Shown: piece after piece, positions 32,080 to 43,314 of the stretch
How positions within the stretch are numbered: position 1 is the first letter of the stretch
Layout: every line of letters starts with the position of its first letter
DNA from: Citrobacter koseri
GTDB lineage: Bacteria > Pseudomonadota > Gammaproteobacteria > Enterobacterales > Enterobacteriaceae
Reading direction: 5' to 3'
NCBI GenBank assembly: GCA_900446925.1
Contig: UAVY01000004.1
Coordinates: 372,001 to 436,000, forward strand
DNA length: 64,000 nt
Position numbers and translations under genes: made by a program
The notes under the pieces: generated by a model
Told to the model about the DNA's origin: nothing
What the model saw: only the letters and a program-made list of their open reading frames with translations
Database searches by the model: none

Positions 32080-33258
32080 ACGTCTTTAATGCGTGCCAGA
32101 CAAACCATCGTCGCGAGGGCCATCACCAGCGCAAACCAGAATACGGCGTGGTAATTCCAGATTTCCGCCGCAATCCCCGCCAGCGATCCGGCGATAATCC
32201 AGCCTACGCGGATGGTATTGGTATACAGCGTGGTTGCTGAACCCGCCTGGCCGGGCATCAGATCCTGAAAATAGAGCATTCCCGATGCCGCCGAGAATGC
32301 CGATGTAAATTGCGTTCAGCAACTGCAAGCCGAGCAGAACGACAGGCGAGTGCGCCAGCAGCATACCCGCGTAAAAGCAGAACCCCGCCACGATGGCGAT
32401 CCGCATCAGCAGGCGTTTCCCCAGACGTTTAGCAAAATAGCCTGCAATCAACATGGTGGGAATTTCCAGCCCGGCGGCAGTCCCCATCATGACGCCGGCA
32501 AGTTTTTCCGGCAGATGCAGTTCGTTAATGATAAACAGCGGCATATTAATGATATAGAGGCTGTTGGTTCCCCACATTAATGTGCAGATAACAAAGAGCA
32601 GCAGCGTATCGCGGCGATTACGGCGCGGCGCTTCAAGGGTTCCGGCAGCAAGTGGCGCATCTTTACGCATTGACGGTAAAAACAGCCAGACCATTACGCC
32701 ACAGACGACAAACGCCGCCGCCGCGCTCAGGTACATCACGGTAAAGCTGAACCCCATCGCCAGCGCATAGGCCAGCGGCGGCCCGATCACCCACGCCAGC
32801 GAAACCTGGGCGCGCAATATCGAGCTGAACATCACGGCTTCGCGACCGGTGCGATCGGCATGTTCGCGGGCAAGGGCGAACATTTGCGGGTTCGCGGTCG
32901 AACCAAAACTACTCAGGAAAACGCCGACGAACAGCAAAATAAAATAGTTGCGGTTCCAGGCAAACAGCACGCAGGCCAACATGCCCAGCACACAGCAAAA
33001 AACGATCAGGCTTTTGCGATCGCCTTTTTTGTCGGAGCGCCCGGCCAGAAACTGGCTCACCAGAATGCCGATAACGGCGCTGCCGGTAAAAAAGAAGCCA
33101 ACCATGCCCGGACGAGCGTGTACCTCATCCGTCAGAAAAAGACTGAGCGTCGGCGTCTGTAACGCACCGGCGATACCCGTCAGAAACGCGACGAGCAGGA
33201 ATGCCGAAGACGTCAAATCAAACGTTTTTGGTGTGGCGGCAACGGGGGTGTTATGCAT
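32076..33258 (-). CDS. setB: SetB, MFS sugar efflux transporter (one frame break)
   Basis: After correction this is a 393-residue 12-helix MFS protein of the sugar efflux transporter family. It has the motif A-type loop AGRSDKKGDRKSL after helix 2. E. coli SetB exports lactose and glucose and has also been tied to chromosome segregation. One extra base (TT at 32279-32280 on the plus strand) shifts the frame after GGIG; the C-terminal MLYFQDLMPGQAG block follows in the next frame. It converges with yeiW and its promoter side faces fruB. Confidence 0.92.
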
Positions 33259-33627
33259 GTTTCTGTATCAGTGGTGTGAAGAGACGCGGAGTTTACGCTG
33301 CTCGTCAGGAAATAAACAGGTGCCCAAATCAAAATCGCCACAAAAAATCAAAATAGCATTTCAGTCTATGAAGGGAAGATGCTGACGGTGCTGAAACAGA
33401 TCGTTTTACGGGCAATTCACTTCAGCATTTATTACCTTCCTGAATGAAAAGTGTGCTTTATCTCTAAATTCTGTCATCAATTTTACGACTTTACTTGCGT
33501 GCTGAAGCAGAAAGCGCAAGACTTCTTGAAACGTTTCAGCGCTATTTTGTTTTTGGTTACAAGTCAGATTAGCGCCTTTTTTCTCATGTTAGCTGAATCG
33601 TTTCAAGTTCAGCAGGAGAGGAGAACT
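33259..33627. promoter_or_regulatory. fruB control region with two Cra (FruR) operators
   Basis: A 369-base divergent gap between setB and fruB. TGAAACGTTTCA at 33527-33538 is a perfect Cra palindrome, and TGAATCGTTTCA at 33594-33605 a second one with a single mismatch, the known two-operator pattern of the fru operon. Cra represses and fructose 1-phosphate relieves this. The fruB ribosome site AGGAGAGG follows. Nothing else is seen in the rest of the gap, which must also hold the setB promoter. Confidence 0.9.
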
Positions 33628-34761
33628 ATGTTCCAGTTATCGGTTCAGGACATTCATCCGGGCGAACAGGCCGGAAACAAAGAAGAGGCCATTCGCCAGG
33701 TTGCCGCTGCGTTAGTGCAGGCGGGCAACGTCGCAGACGGCTACGTCGACGGCATGCTGGCGCGGTGAGCAACAGACATCCACTTTCCTTGGCAACGGTA
33801 TCGCCATTCCGCACGGAACGACCGACACGCGCGATCAGGTGCTGAAAACCGGCGTGCAGGTGTTCCAGTTTCCGCAGGGCGTAACCTGGGGCGAAGGGCA
33901 AGTGGCCTATGTGGCGATTGGTATTGCCGCCAGCTCCGATGAGCATCTCGGGTTGCTGCGTCAGCTGACGCACGTATTAAGCGATGACGCTGTGGCTGAA
34001 CAGCTGAAATCCGCCACGACGGCAGAAGAACTGCGCGCGTTGCTGATGGGTGAAAAACAGAGCGAACAGCTGAAGCTGGATAACGACACCCTGACGCTGG
34101 ATGTGGCGGCCAGCGACCTGGTGACGCTACAGGCGCTGAACGCCGCGCGCCTGAAAGAAGCAGGCGCTGTGGATGCCGCGTTTGTCGCCAGAACCATCAA
34201 TGAACAGCCGATGAATCTCGGCCAGGGCATCTGGCTGAACGACAGCGCGGACGGCAACCTGGCGCAGCGCTATCGCTGTGAGCCGTGCGGCTACGGCGTT
34301 TGACGTAGAGGGCGAAGCGGCTGCGCTGCTGGTGACTGTCGCGATGAATGACGATCAGCCCGTCGCCGTGCTGAAGCGCCTTGGCGATCTGCTGCTGAAC
34401 AATAAAGCTGACCGTTTTGCTGAAAGCGGATGCCGCCACCGTGCTGGCGCTGCTGACCAGTGATGAAGCATTGACTGACGACGTGCTGAGCGCCGAATTT
34501 GTCGTGCGCAATGAGCATGGCTTACACGCCCGTCCGGGCACCATGCTGGTGAATACCATTAAACAATTTAATAGCGAAATTACCGTGGCAAACCTTGATG
34601 GAACCGGAAAACCGGCAAATGGACGCAGTTTGATGAAAGTGGTGGCGTTAGGCGTGAAGAAAGGCCATCGCCTGCGCTTTACGGCGCAGGGCGAAGATGC
34701 TGAACAGGCGCTGAAAGCGATTGGCGACGCCATTGCCGCTGGTCTTGGGGAGGGCGCGTAA
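33628..34761 (+). CDS. fruB: FruB, fructose PTS EIIA-HPr fusion (DTP) (three frame breaks)
   Basis: After correction this is a 376-residue diphosphoryl-transfer protein. It has an N-terminal EIIA-Fru domain with its active His in GIAIPHGT, a central linker domain and a C-terminal HPr-like domain with the active His in [11 protein letters not shown]. It passes phosphate from Enzyme I to FruA. Three extra bases break the frame: G near 33764, C near 34265 and T at 34415-34418. Its last base is the first base of fruK (TAATG). First gene of fruBKA under Cra control. Confidence 0.94.
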
Positions 34762-35700
34762 TGAGCAGACGTGTTGCTACTATCACCCTTAATCCGGCAT
34801 ACGACCTGGTCGGTTTCTGCCCGGAGATTGAACGCGGCGAAGTGAACCTGGTGAAAACCACGGGTCTGCATGCGGCGGGTAAAGGCATCAACGTTGCCAG
34901 GGTTCTGAAAGATTTAGGTATTGATGTCACGGTTGGCGGTTTCCTGGGTAAAGACAACCAGGACGGTTTCCAGCAGTTGTTCAGCGAGCTGGGCATTGCC
35001 AACCGTTTTCAGGTGGTGCAGGGGCGTACCCGCATCAACGTTAAGCTGACGGAAAAAGACGGTGAAGTGACCGACTTTAACTTCTCCGGTTTTGACGTGA
35101 CTCCGGCTGACTGGGAACGTTTTGTGAACGATTCGCTGAGCTGGCTGGGTCAGTTCGATATGGTCTGCGTCAGCGGCAGCTTGCCGACAGGCGTCAGCCC
35201 GGAAGCGTTTACCGACTGGATGACGCGTCTGCGTAGCCAGTGCCCATGCATTATCTTTGATAGTAGTCGTGAAGCGTTGGTGGCGGGTCTGAAAGCGGCG
35301 CCGTGGCTGGTGAAACCGAACCGTCGTGAATTAGAAATCTGGGCAGGCCGTAAGCTGCCGGAAATGAAAGATGTGATCGACGCGGCGCACGCCCTGCGTG
35401 AGCAAGGTATTGCGCATGTGGTGATCTCTCTCGGTGCGGAAGGGGCGCTGTGGGGTGAACGCATCCGGCGAATGGATCGCGAAGCCACCGTCCGTTGATG
35501 TGGTAAGTACCGTAGGTGCAGGGGATTCTATGGTTGGCGGTCTGATTTACGGCCTGCTGATGCGTGAATCCAGTGAACATACGTTGCGTCTGGCGACAGC
35601 CGTTGCCGCGCTTGCGGTAAGCCAGAGCAATGTGGGCATTACCGATCGTCCTCAGTTGGCCGCAATGATGGCGCGCGTCGACTTAAAACCGTTTAACTGA
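34761..35700 (+). CDS. fruK: FruK, 1-phosphofructokinase (one frame break)
   Basis: After correction this is a 312-residue PfkB-family kinase that turns fructose 1-phosphate into fructose 1,6-bisphosphate. The conserved start NPAYDLVGF, the HAAGKGINVA substrate loop and the ATP/catalytic GAGDSMVGG motif are visible. One extra G in the GGGG at 35452-35455 shifts the frame after EGALW. It sits tightly between fruB and fruA. Confidence 0.95.
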
Positions 35701-35716
35701 CAGCAGGAGAGGCATA

Positions 35717-37414
35717 ATGAAAACGCTGCTGATTATTGACGCCAATCTCGGCCAGGCTCGCGCTTACATGGCGAAGACCCTGCTCGGCGCGGCGGCACAT
35801 AAAGCAAATCTGGAAATTATCGACAATCCGAATGACGCAGAGTTAGCCATTGTGTTTGGCTGACGCTGTGCCGAACGACAGCGCGCTGAACGGTAAAAAA
35901 GTCTGGCTGGGCGATATTGCCCGTGCCGTGGCGCACCCGGAACTGTTCCTCAATGAAGCGAAAGGACACGCGACGCCATACAGCGCGCCGACAGCGGTTG
36001 CCGCCCCGGCAGCGGCCAGCGGCCCGAAACGCGTCGTGGCGGTGACGGCGTGTCCGACAGGCGTCGCGCATACCTTTATGGCGGCTGAAGCGATTGAAAC
36101 CGAAGCGAAAAAACGTGGCTGGTGGGTGAAGGTCGAAACCCGCGGCTCCGTGGGCGCAGGCAATGCCATCACGCCGGAAGAGGTTGCGGAAGCGGATCTG
36201 GTGATCGTGGCGGCTGATATCGAAGTGGATCTGGCGAAGTTTGCCGGAAAACCGATGTACCGTACATCAACCGGCCTGGCGCTGAAGAAAACCGCGCAGG
36301 AACTGGACAAAGCCGTAGCGGAAGCGACGCCGTATGCGCCTACGGGCAAAGCGCAGGCCGCCGCGACAGAAGGGAAAAAAAGAGAGCGCTGGCGCATATC
36401 GCCATCTGCTGACGGGCGTTTCCTACCATGCTGCCAATGTGGTTGCAGGTGGGTTGTGTATCGCGCTCCTCCTTTGCGTTTGGTATTGAGGCGTTTAAAG
36501 AAGAAGGTACGCTGGCTGCGGCGCTGATGCAGATCGGCGGCGGTTCCCGCCTTCGCGCTAATGGTGCCGGTACTGGCGGGATATATCGCGTTTTCCATCG
36601 CGGATCGTCCAGGCTGACGCCCGGGTCTTATCGGCGGTATGCTGGCGGTGAGCACCGGATCTGGCTTTATCGGCCGGTATTATCGCGGGCTTCCTGGCCG
36701 GTTATGTCGCGAAACTTATCAGCACTAAACTAAAACTTCCGCAGAGTATGGAAGCGCTGAAACCGATCCTGATCATTCCACCTGATTTCCAGTCTGATTG
36801 TCGGTCTGGCGATGATTTACCTTATCGGTAAACCGGTTGCCGGCATTCTGGAAGGGCTGACTCACTGGCTGCAAACGATGGGGACGGCGAATGCGGTACT
36901 GCTGGGCGCGATCCTCGGTGGTATGATGTGTACTGATATGGGCGGCCCGGTTAACAAAGCGGCGTATGCGTTCGGTGTTGGTCTGCTGAGTACCCAGACT
37001 TATGCGCCGATGGCGGCGATTATGGCGGCAGGCATGGTTCCTCCGCTGGCTCTTGGGCTGGCAACTCTGGTTGCGCGTCGTAAGTTCGACAAGGCGCAGC
37101 AGGAAGGGGGCAAAGCCGCGCTGGTGCTGGGGCTGTGCTTCATTACCGAAGGCGCGATCCCGTTTGCGGCGCGTGACCCGATGCGTGTCCTGCCATGCTG
37201 TATCGTCGGCGGTGCGCTGACAGGCGCAATCTCAATGTGGGTTGGCGCGAAACTGATGGCGCCGCACGGCGGTCTGTTTGTGCTGCTGATTCCTGGCGCG
37301 ATTACACCGGTGCTGGGCTATCTGCTGGCGATTGTTGCGGGTACGCTGGTTGCCGGTCTGGCCTATGCGTTCCTGAAACGCCCGGAAGCTGAAGTTATCG
37401 CGAAAGCGGCATAA
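35717..37414 (+). CDS. fruA: FruA, fructose PTS EIIB'BC permease (about ten frame breaks)
   Basis: After correction this is a 563-residue permease: a degenerate IIB' domain, an active IIB domain with the phospho-Cys in VTACPTGVAHTF, then a membrane IIC domain. It imports fructose as fructose 1-phosphate, phosphorylated through FruB. It is the most damaged gene in the window. I count eight insertions and two deletions (for example the T-run near 35852, the A-run near 36374, and several between 36420 and 36790). The net +6 agrees exactly with the expected length. ATG at 35717 follows AGGAGAGG. Followed by a BIME. Confidence 0.92.
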
Positions 37415-37423
37415 TGTAAAACC

Positions 37424-37518
37424 TTGTGCCGGATGGCGGCGTGAGCGCCTTATCCGGCCTACGGATACCGATCCTGTAGGCCGGATAAAACGCATTAGCG
37501 TCGCCATCCGGCATTTTT
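37424..37518. repeat. BIME (two inverted REPs) after fruA
   Basis: GCCGGATGGCGG...CCTTATCCGGCC, then GTAGGCCGGATAAAACGC...GTCGCCATCCGGC: two REP units in opposite orientation, directly downstream of the fru operon. Confidence 0.88.
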
Positions 37519-37669
37519 CTGCCTTTTTTATCCCCCTATTTTGTGTCCTGGCTCGCAACTTTTTCCTCCCTTGCAAACTGTATCTATAAAAAATTGTGAC
37601 TCTGTTCATATCTATTCGCTTTAGGGCTTGCGGATGGATTTACTTTATCAAAAACACGCATATCATGAA

Positions 37670-37693
37670 CACATGTTTTAATATGAACATGTG
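37670..37693. promoter_or_regulatory. Palindrome upstream of psuK (candidate operator)
   Basis: CACATGTT and AACATGTG form a perfect 8+8 bp inverted repeat with an eight-base AT-rich spacer, about 80 bases before the psuK start in the 357-base fruA-psuK gap. It could be the operator of a pseudouridine-responsive regulator; no regulator is proven. Apart from the BIME I see nothing else in this gap. Confidence 0.5.
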
Positions 37694-37771
37694 CTCTAAT
37701 AATCTCGATTGTGGCGGTGGTTATTCTTAACGAACTCATTGTTATGGCAGCTTAATGCCAGAGGACGTTCT

Positions 37772-38714
37772 ATGCGTGAAACGGAATACATAGTGACGAT
37801 TGGCTCAGCCAATATGGATGTTGCCGGGTATTCGCATGCTTCTTTAAATTATGCGGACTCCAATCCGGGAAAAATAAAATTTACCCCCGGCGGCGTGGGG
37901 CGCAATATTGCGCATAATTTGGCGCTGCTGGGAAAAAACTCATGGTTACTGACGGCGGTCGGGAGTGATTTCTATGGGCAGTCATTAATGGCGCAAACGA
38001 ATCAATCCGGTGTGCACGTTGATAAATGTCTGATTGTGCCGGGAGAAAATACGTCAAGTTACTTATCCCTGCTCGACAATACCGGAGAAATGCTGGTCGC
38101 CATAAATGACATGAGCATTACCGACTTTATTTCGGCTGAATTTTTATCACAGCATGCTGATTTTATTCGTGGGGCAAAAGTGATTGTCGCCGATTGTAAT
38201 ATCAGCGAAGAGGCACTGAACTGGGTGCTGGAAAATGCAGGCGATGTGCCGGTATTTGTTGATCCGGTTTCTGCCTGGAAGTGTGTCAAAATTCGCGAGC
38301 GACTTGGCAAAATTCACACGCTGAAACCCAACCGGCTTGAAGCTGAAACCCTCAGCGGCATTCCCCTCTCCGGGCGGGAAGATGTCGGGAGCGTTGCGGC
38401 ATGGTTTCATGAACATGGCCTGAACCGTCTGGTGCTTAGTATGGGTGGCGACGGCGTTTATTACAGCGATATCAACGGCGAAAACGGCTGGTCGCTCCCC
38501 CATTAAAACCAACGTCGTCAATGTGACCGGCGCTGGCGACGCCATGATGGCGGGACTCGCCGCCTGCTGGATGGACGGCTTGCCCTTTATAGATTCGGTT
38601 CGATTTGCACAGGGTTGTTCATCAATGGCGCTTGCCTGTGAATATACCAATAACCCTGATTTATCTGTCGCGAATGTTACATCGTTAGTGGAGAACACAG
38701 AATGTCTGAATTAA
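37772..38714 (+). CDS. psuK: PsuK (YeiC), pseudouridine kinase (one frame break)
   Basis: After correction this is a 313-residue PfkB-family kinase that phosphorylates pseudouridine to pseudouridine 5'-phosphate. The substrate loop is [20 protein letters not shown] and the catalytic motif is [11 protein letters not shown]. One extra C in the CCCCC run at 38497-38501 breaks the frame. The start MRETEYI is chosen by comparison with the family; the longer frame is unconserved. It overlaps psuG by 13 bases, so the two are surely co-translated. Confidence 0.93.
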
Positions 38715-39640
38715 CTCTTTCCTCTGAATTATTACAAATTTCGCCAGAAGTACAGGATGCGTTAAAAAGTAAGAAACCCATTGTTGCGCTGGAATCAACC
38801 ATTATTTCCCACGGCATGCCTTTTCCGCAAAATGCGCCAAACGGCAATTGAAGTTGAAGAAACCATTCGTAAGCATGGCGCCGTGCCCGCAACCATTGCC
38901 ATTATTGGCGGTGTAATGAAAGTGGGCCCTGAATAAAGAAGAAATTGAATTATTAGGCCGTGAAGGACATAACGTTACAAAAGTCAGTCGTCGTGACTTA
39001 CCATTTGTGGTTGCCGCTGGGAAAAATGGCGCAACGACGGTTGCATCCACCATGATTATTGCCGCACTGGCCGGAATTAAAGTATTTGCAACCGGCGGTA
39101 TCGGTGGCGTACATCGTGGCGCAGAACATACGTTTGATATTTCTGCTGACTTACAGGAGCTGGCGCATACCAATGTCACGGTAGTTTGTGCGGGGGCGAA
39201 ATCAATTCTCGACCTGGGATTAACCACCGAATATTTAGAGACTTTTGGCGTGCCGTTAATTGGCTATCGGACCCAGGCATTACCGGCATTTTTCTGCCGT
39301 ACCAGTCCGTTTGACGTCAGTATCCGCCTGGACAGCGCGCAAGACATCGCCCGCGCAATGGCGGTGAAATGGCAAACCGGCCTGAACGGTGGTCTGGTTG
39401 TGGCAAACCCGATCCCGGAACAGTTTGCGATGGCGGAAGAGAAAATCAACGCGTCGATCGATCAGGCCGTGAAAGAAGCGGAAGAGCAGGGCGTCGTGGG
39501 GAAAGAAAGTACGCCATTCTTGCTGGCGCGCGTGGCGGAACTGACCGGCGGCGATAGCCTGAAATCCAATATCCAACCTGGTGTTCAACAACGCTGTACT
39601 GGCCTGTGAAATAGCGAAGGAATATCAACGCCTCGCCTGA
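38702..39640 (+). CDS. psuG: PsuG (YeiN), pseudouridine-5'-phosphate glycosidase (three frame breaks)
   Basis: After correction this is a 311-residue homotrimeric glycosidase. It splits the C-C bond of pseudouridine 5'-phosphate into uracil and ribose 5-phosphate. The conserved starts [16 protein letters not shown] and [18 protein letters not shown] are clear. Three extra C residues break the frame (near 38837, 38927-38929 and 39577) and the true end is [10 protein letters not shown]. It works with PsuK upstream and the transporter PsuT downstream. Confidence 0.93.
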
Positions 39641-39726
39641 TAAAAACGCACGGGCAGAGAGCGGTCGCCCGCGATATCAAAACCTGGCTTTCACGCCGGG
39701 TTTCCTGGCATGAAGGGAAAATCATT

Positions 39727-40980
39727 ATGGATATAATGAGAAGTGTTGTGGGTATGGTGGTACTACTGGCAATCGCATTTCTGCTGTCAGTGAATAAAAA
39801 AACGTATCAGCCTGCGTACCGTTGGCGCAGCGCTGGTGCTGCAAATCGCCATCGGTGGGATCATGCTTTATTTCCCGCCGGGGAAATGGCTGGTGGAGCA
39901 GGCCGCGCTCGGTGTCCACAAGGTGATGTCCTACAGCGACGCGGGTAGCGCATTTATCTTTGGCTCATTAGTAGGGCCAAAAATGGATGTGCTGTTTGAC
40001 GGCGCCGGGTTTATCTTTGCCTTTCGCGTGTTGCCGGCCATCATCTTTGTGACTGCGCTGATCAGCTTGCTTTACTACATTGGCGTGATGGGACTGCTGA
40101 TCCGTATCCTCCGGCGGTATTTTCCAGAAAGCGCTGAACATCAGCAAGATCGAGTCGTTTGTTGCGGTCACTACCATTTTCCTCGGGCAAAACGAGATCC
40201 CGGCGATTGTTAAGCCATTTATCGACCGTCTAAATCGTAATGAGCTGTTTACCGCCATTTGTAGCGGCATGGCCTCAATCGCCGGTTCGATGATGATTGG
40301 CTATGCCGGAATGGGGGTGCCGATTGATTATCTGCTGGCGGCGTCCTTAATGGCGATCCCTGGCGGCATTCTGTTTGCCCGTATGCTGAGCCCGGCAACG
40401 GAAGAATCGAAGGTGACGTTTGAAAACCTGTCATTTACCGAAACGCCGCCAAAAAGCATCATTGAAGCGGCGGCCAGCGGCGCGATGACCGGGCTGAAAA
40501 TCGCCGCCGGTGTGGCGACGGTGGTGATGGCGTTTGTTGCGATTATCGCGCTGATTAACGGCATCATCGGCGGCGTTGGCGGCTGGTTCGGCTTTGGTCA
40601 CGCCACGCTAGAAGGGATCTTCGGCTGGGTTTTAGCGCCGCTGGCCTGGATTATGGGCGTGGACTGGAGCGATGCGACGCTTGCCGGTAGCCTGATTGGG
40701 CCAAAAACTGGCGATTAACGAGTTTGTCGCTTATCTCAATTTCTCACCGTATCTGCAAGCTGCCGGTACGCTGGATGTGAAGACGATAGCGATCATCTCT
40801 TTCGCGTTGTGTGGCTTTGCCAACTTTGGTTCGATTGGTGTGGTGGTTGGCGCGTTTTCTGCGATTGCGCCGCAGCGTGCGCCGGAAATCGCCCAGCTAG
40901 GTTTACGGGCGCTGGCGGCGGCAACGCTCTCTAACCTGATGAGTGCTACTATCGCGGGGTTCTTTATCGGGCTGGCGTAG
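39727..40980 (+). CDS. psuT: PsuT (YeiM), pseudouridine transporter, CNT nucleoside family (three frame breaks)
   Basis: After correction this is a 416-residue concentrative nucleoside transporter-type membrane protein. It has GQNEIPAIVKPF (the CNT substrate-helix region) and FALCGFANFGSIG near the C-terminus. It is probably a proton symporter for pseudouridine, inferred from the operon. Three extra bases break it: an A in the run at 39795-39802, a C near 40111 and a C near 40701. It lies 86 bases after psuG on the same strand and is followed by a BIME array. Confidence 0.9.
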
Positions 40981-40993
40981 TTGTAGTAGACGA

Positions 40994-41240
40994 TTTTGCC
41001 GGATGGCGGCTTCGCCTTATCCGGCCTACAGTAATGCACTCCGTAGGCCTGATAAGCGAAGCGCCATCAGGCATATTCGACCCACATTGGCGCACTCCGT
41101 AGGCCTGATAAGCGCAGCGCCATCAGGCATATTCGACCCACATTGGCGCACTCCGTAGGCCTGATAAGTGCAGCGCCATCAGGCATATCCGACCCACAGT
41201 GACGCAACCGTAGGCCTGATAAGCGCAGCGCCATCAGGCA
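40994..41240. repeat. Tandem BIME array, four units of about 56 bp plus one outer REP
   Basis: One REP (GCCGGATGGCGGCTTCGCCTTATCCGGC) is followed by four near-identical units starting GTAGGCCTGATAAG at 41043, 41099, 41155 and 41210, so the period is 56, 56 and 55 bases. Each unit has its own palindrome (GCCTGATAAGCG / CGCCATCAGGC) joined by a constant spacer (ATATTCGACCCACATTGGCGCACTCC). It lies between converging psuT and yeiI. Confidence 0.92.
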
Positions 41241-42340
41241 TTATGCCAGGGTTGTTTTCAGCAGATAAAGCGCGTTATCGGCGGAGAGGGTGGGGTTGTT
41301 AATACTGATGCTGGCGCGCGATAACGCCGCGCAGGCCATTGCGAAATTCGCGCTATCGCGAAAATCACTTCCCTCCAGAAAGCTGTAGAGCAACCCGGCC
41401 ATGAAGCCATCATCCGCGCCGAAGCTGTCCACACGGGTGTGAGGCGGCGGGGTGAGTAAAAACTGCTCGCCGTTTTTCTCGCTACAAAAGACCGCTTCAT
41501 CTTCCAGGCAAACGAAGATTCGCTGTACGCCTTGCTGATGCAGGTCATTGACGGCCTGTACACGGTCGGCATCGGAACGCACCGCTTTCCCCCCACAGAA
41601 TCTCCAGCTCTTTTTTGCGTGGGTTTTAGCGTATGAATGCGTGAATACCAGGTCCTGATTTTTTCCGCTTTGAACTCTGAAACGGTATCAATAAAGACCG
41701 GGATTTCATCCGCAATGGTAAAGACCCATTCGATGGCTTCCGGCGTCAGGTTGCAGTCCGCCAGCACCACGCCAGCGTGACGGATCAGATCCCGCGAGCT
41801 ATTCAGCAACTGCGGCGTCAGCTGTTGCAGAATGTGGGTGTCGTTAATCGCCAGCACCGTCTCTTCCTGCTGGTTGGCGATGGACAGATAGGTTGAAGTG
41901 TTATGCCCATGCAGACGGATACAGCTGGAGATGTTCACGCCAGCCTGACGAGTCTGCTCCAGCAGCGTTTCACCATAAAAATCGCTACCGACCGCAGAGA
42001 GCAAATGCACATCGCGACCCAGCAGCGCCAGATTATGCGCAATATTGCGCCCCACGCCGCCAGCAGAACAGTGAATGCTGCCAGGGTTGGAAGCCGCCTG
42101 CGGATAATGGATATCCGCCACGCCGCGAATATCCATATTGATCGCCCCGACCACCACGCAATACTCCTGCTCGGTGAGGATATAGCCTTTGCCTTTGATC
42201 ATCCCTTTGCGCATCAGATCCATAATATGGGCCGCCACGCGTGAGCGACTGATCTGCAAAATATCAGCGATTTCATTTTGCTGAATGAGCGGATTGCGGC
42301 GCAGGATCTTGAGGATCTGCTTTTCCCTGTCGTTCATCAT
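41241..42340 (-). CDS. yeiI: YeiI, winged-helix/PfkB sugar or nucleoside kinase (two frame breaks)
   Basis: After correction this is about 365 residues. Residues 1-60 are a winged-helix DNA-binding domain (REKQILKILRRNPLIQQNEIA, then ISRSRVAAHIMDLMRKG), followed by a PfkB kinase domain resembling PsuK ([21 protein letters not shown]). The catalytic loop reads GADDGFMAG instead of the usual GAGD. The substrate is unknown. Two extra bases (T-run 41611-41616 and C-run 41589-41594 on the plus strand) break the frame. The nfo stop overlaps its start by one base (TAATG), so it is translated after nfo. Confidence 0.88.
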
Positions 42341-43198
42341 TACGCAACCACCTTTGCCGTTTGCTGCGCTTTCAGCCAGGCGATCTCTTCTGCCCAGATA
42401 TCCGGGTTGATGGTTTCCAGAATCAGCGGAATACCGTCAAAACGATCGTCCTGCATAATCCAGCGAAATGCATCATGACCAATGTTGCCTTCGCCCAAAC
42501 TGTGGTGACGGTCAACGCGGCTGCCAAAGGCGCTTTTCGCGTCGTTCAGGTGCATGCCGCGCAGGTATGTAAAACCCACAACACGCTCAAAGTCGGCGAA
42601 TGTTTTTTCACATTCGTCGGTGGTACGCAGATCGTAACCGGCCGCAAACGCGTGACAGGTATCAATACAGACGCCCACGCGGGACTTATCTTCCACGCCG
42701 TCGATGATGGCGGCGAGATGCTCAAACCTGAATCCCAGATTGCTCCCCTGACCCGCAGTGTTTTCAATGACTGCCGTGACCCCTTGGGTTTTCTCAAGGG
42801 CAATGTTGATCGACTCTGCTATTCGCGCCAGACATTCCTCTTCCGGGATTTGCTGTAAATGGCTACCCGGGTGGAAATTGAGCAGCGATAGCCCCAGTTG
42901 CTCACAACGCTGCATTTCATCAATAAACGCATCGCGCGATTTTTCCAGCGCTTCGCTGACAGGGTGCCCGAGGTTGATCAGATAGCTGTCGTGGGGAAGG
43001 ATCTGCGCAGGCGAATAGTGGTATTTCTCGCAGGCGGCCTTAAAGTCATCAATGATTTGGGCAGTGAGCGGCGCGGCGCGCCATTGACGCTGATTTTTCG
43101 TGAACAGCGCAAATGCGGTTGCGTCAATTTCTGCGGCGCGAATTGCAGCGTTGGCTAACCCCGCCAGCGGCGCTGACATGCGCTCCGATATATTTCAT
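42340..43198 (-). CDS. nfo: Nfo, endonuclease IV (one frame break)
   Basis: After correction this is a 285-residue AP endonuclease of the TIM-barrel type with three zinc ions. Metal-site segments [21 protein letters not shown] and HSLGEGNIG are present. It cuts abasic and oxidised sites in DNA repair, and in E. coli is induced by SoxRS. One extra base in the CCCC at 43159-43162 (plus strand) shifts the frame after [12 protein letters not shown], so a naive call would start late at MSAPLAG. It ends in a one-base overlap with yeiI. Confidence 0.94.
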
Positions 43199-43314
43199 GG
43201 AAGACTCCTGTTAAACCCGCTATACACGTTATTCTTCAGGTTTGAATAATGTCGTGTATTCGAAAAAAATACTCTCCAATGATAGCGGGTTAACAGGGGG
43301 CAAAATGTAGTGCT

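Noticed and set aside
35843..36655. A 270-codon open frame on the minus strand in fruA
   Set aside because: Antisense shadow of a GC-rich gene whose correct frame is recognisable as FruA once indels are corrected.
41043..41240. CRISPR array
   Set aside because: The whole 56-base unit repeats, spacers included, and the repeat is a REP palindrome; there are no variable spacers and no cas genes.
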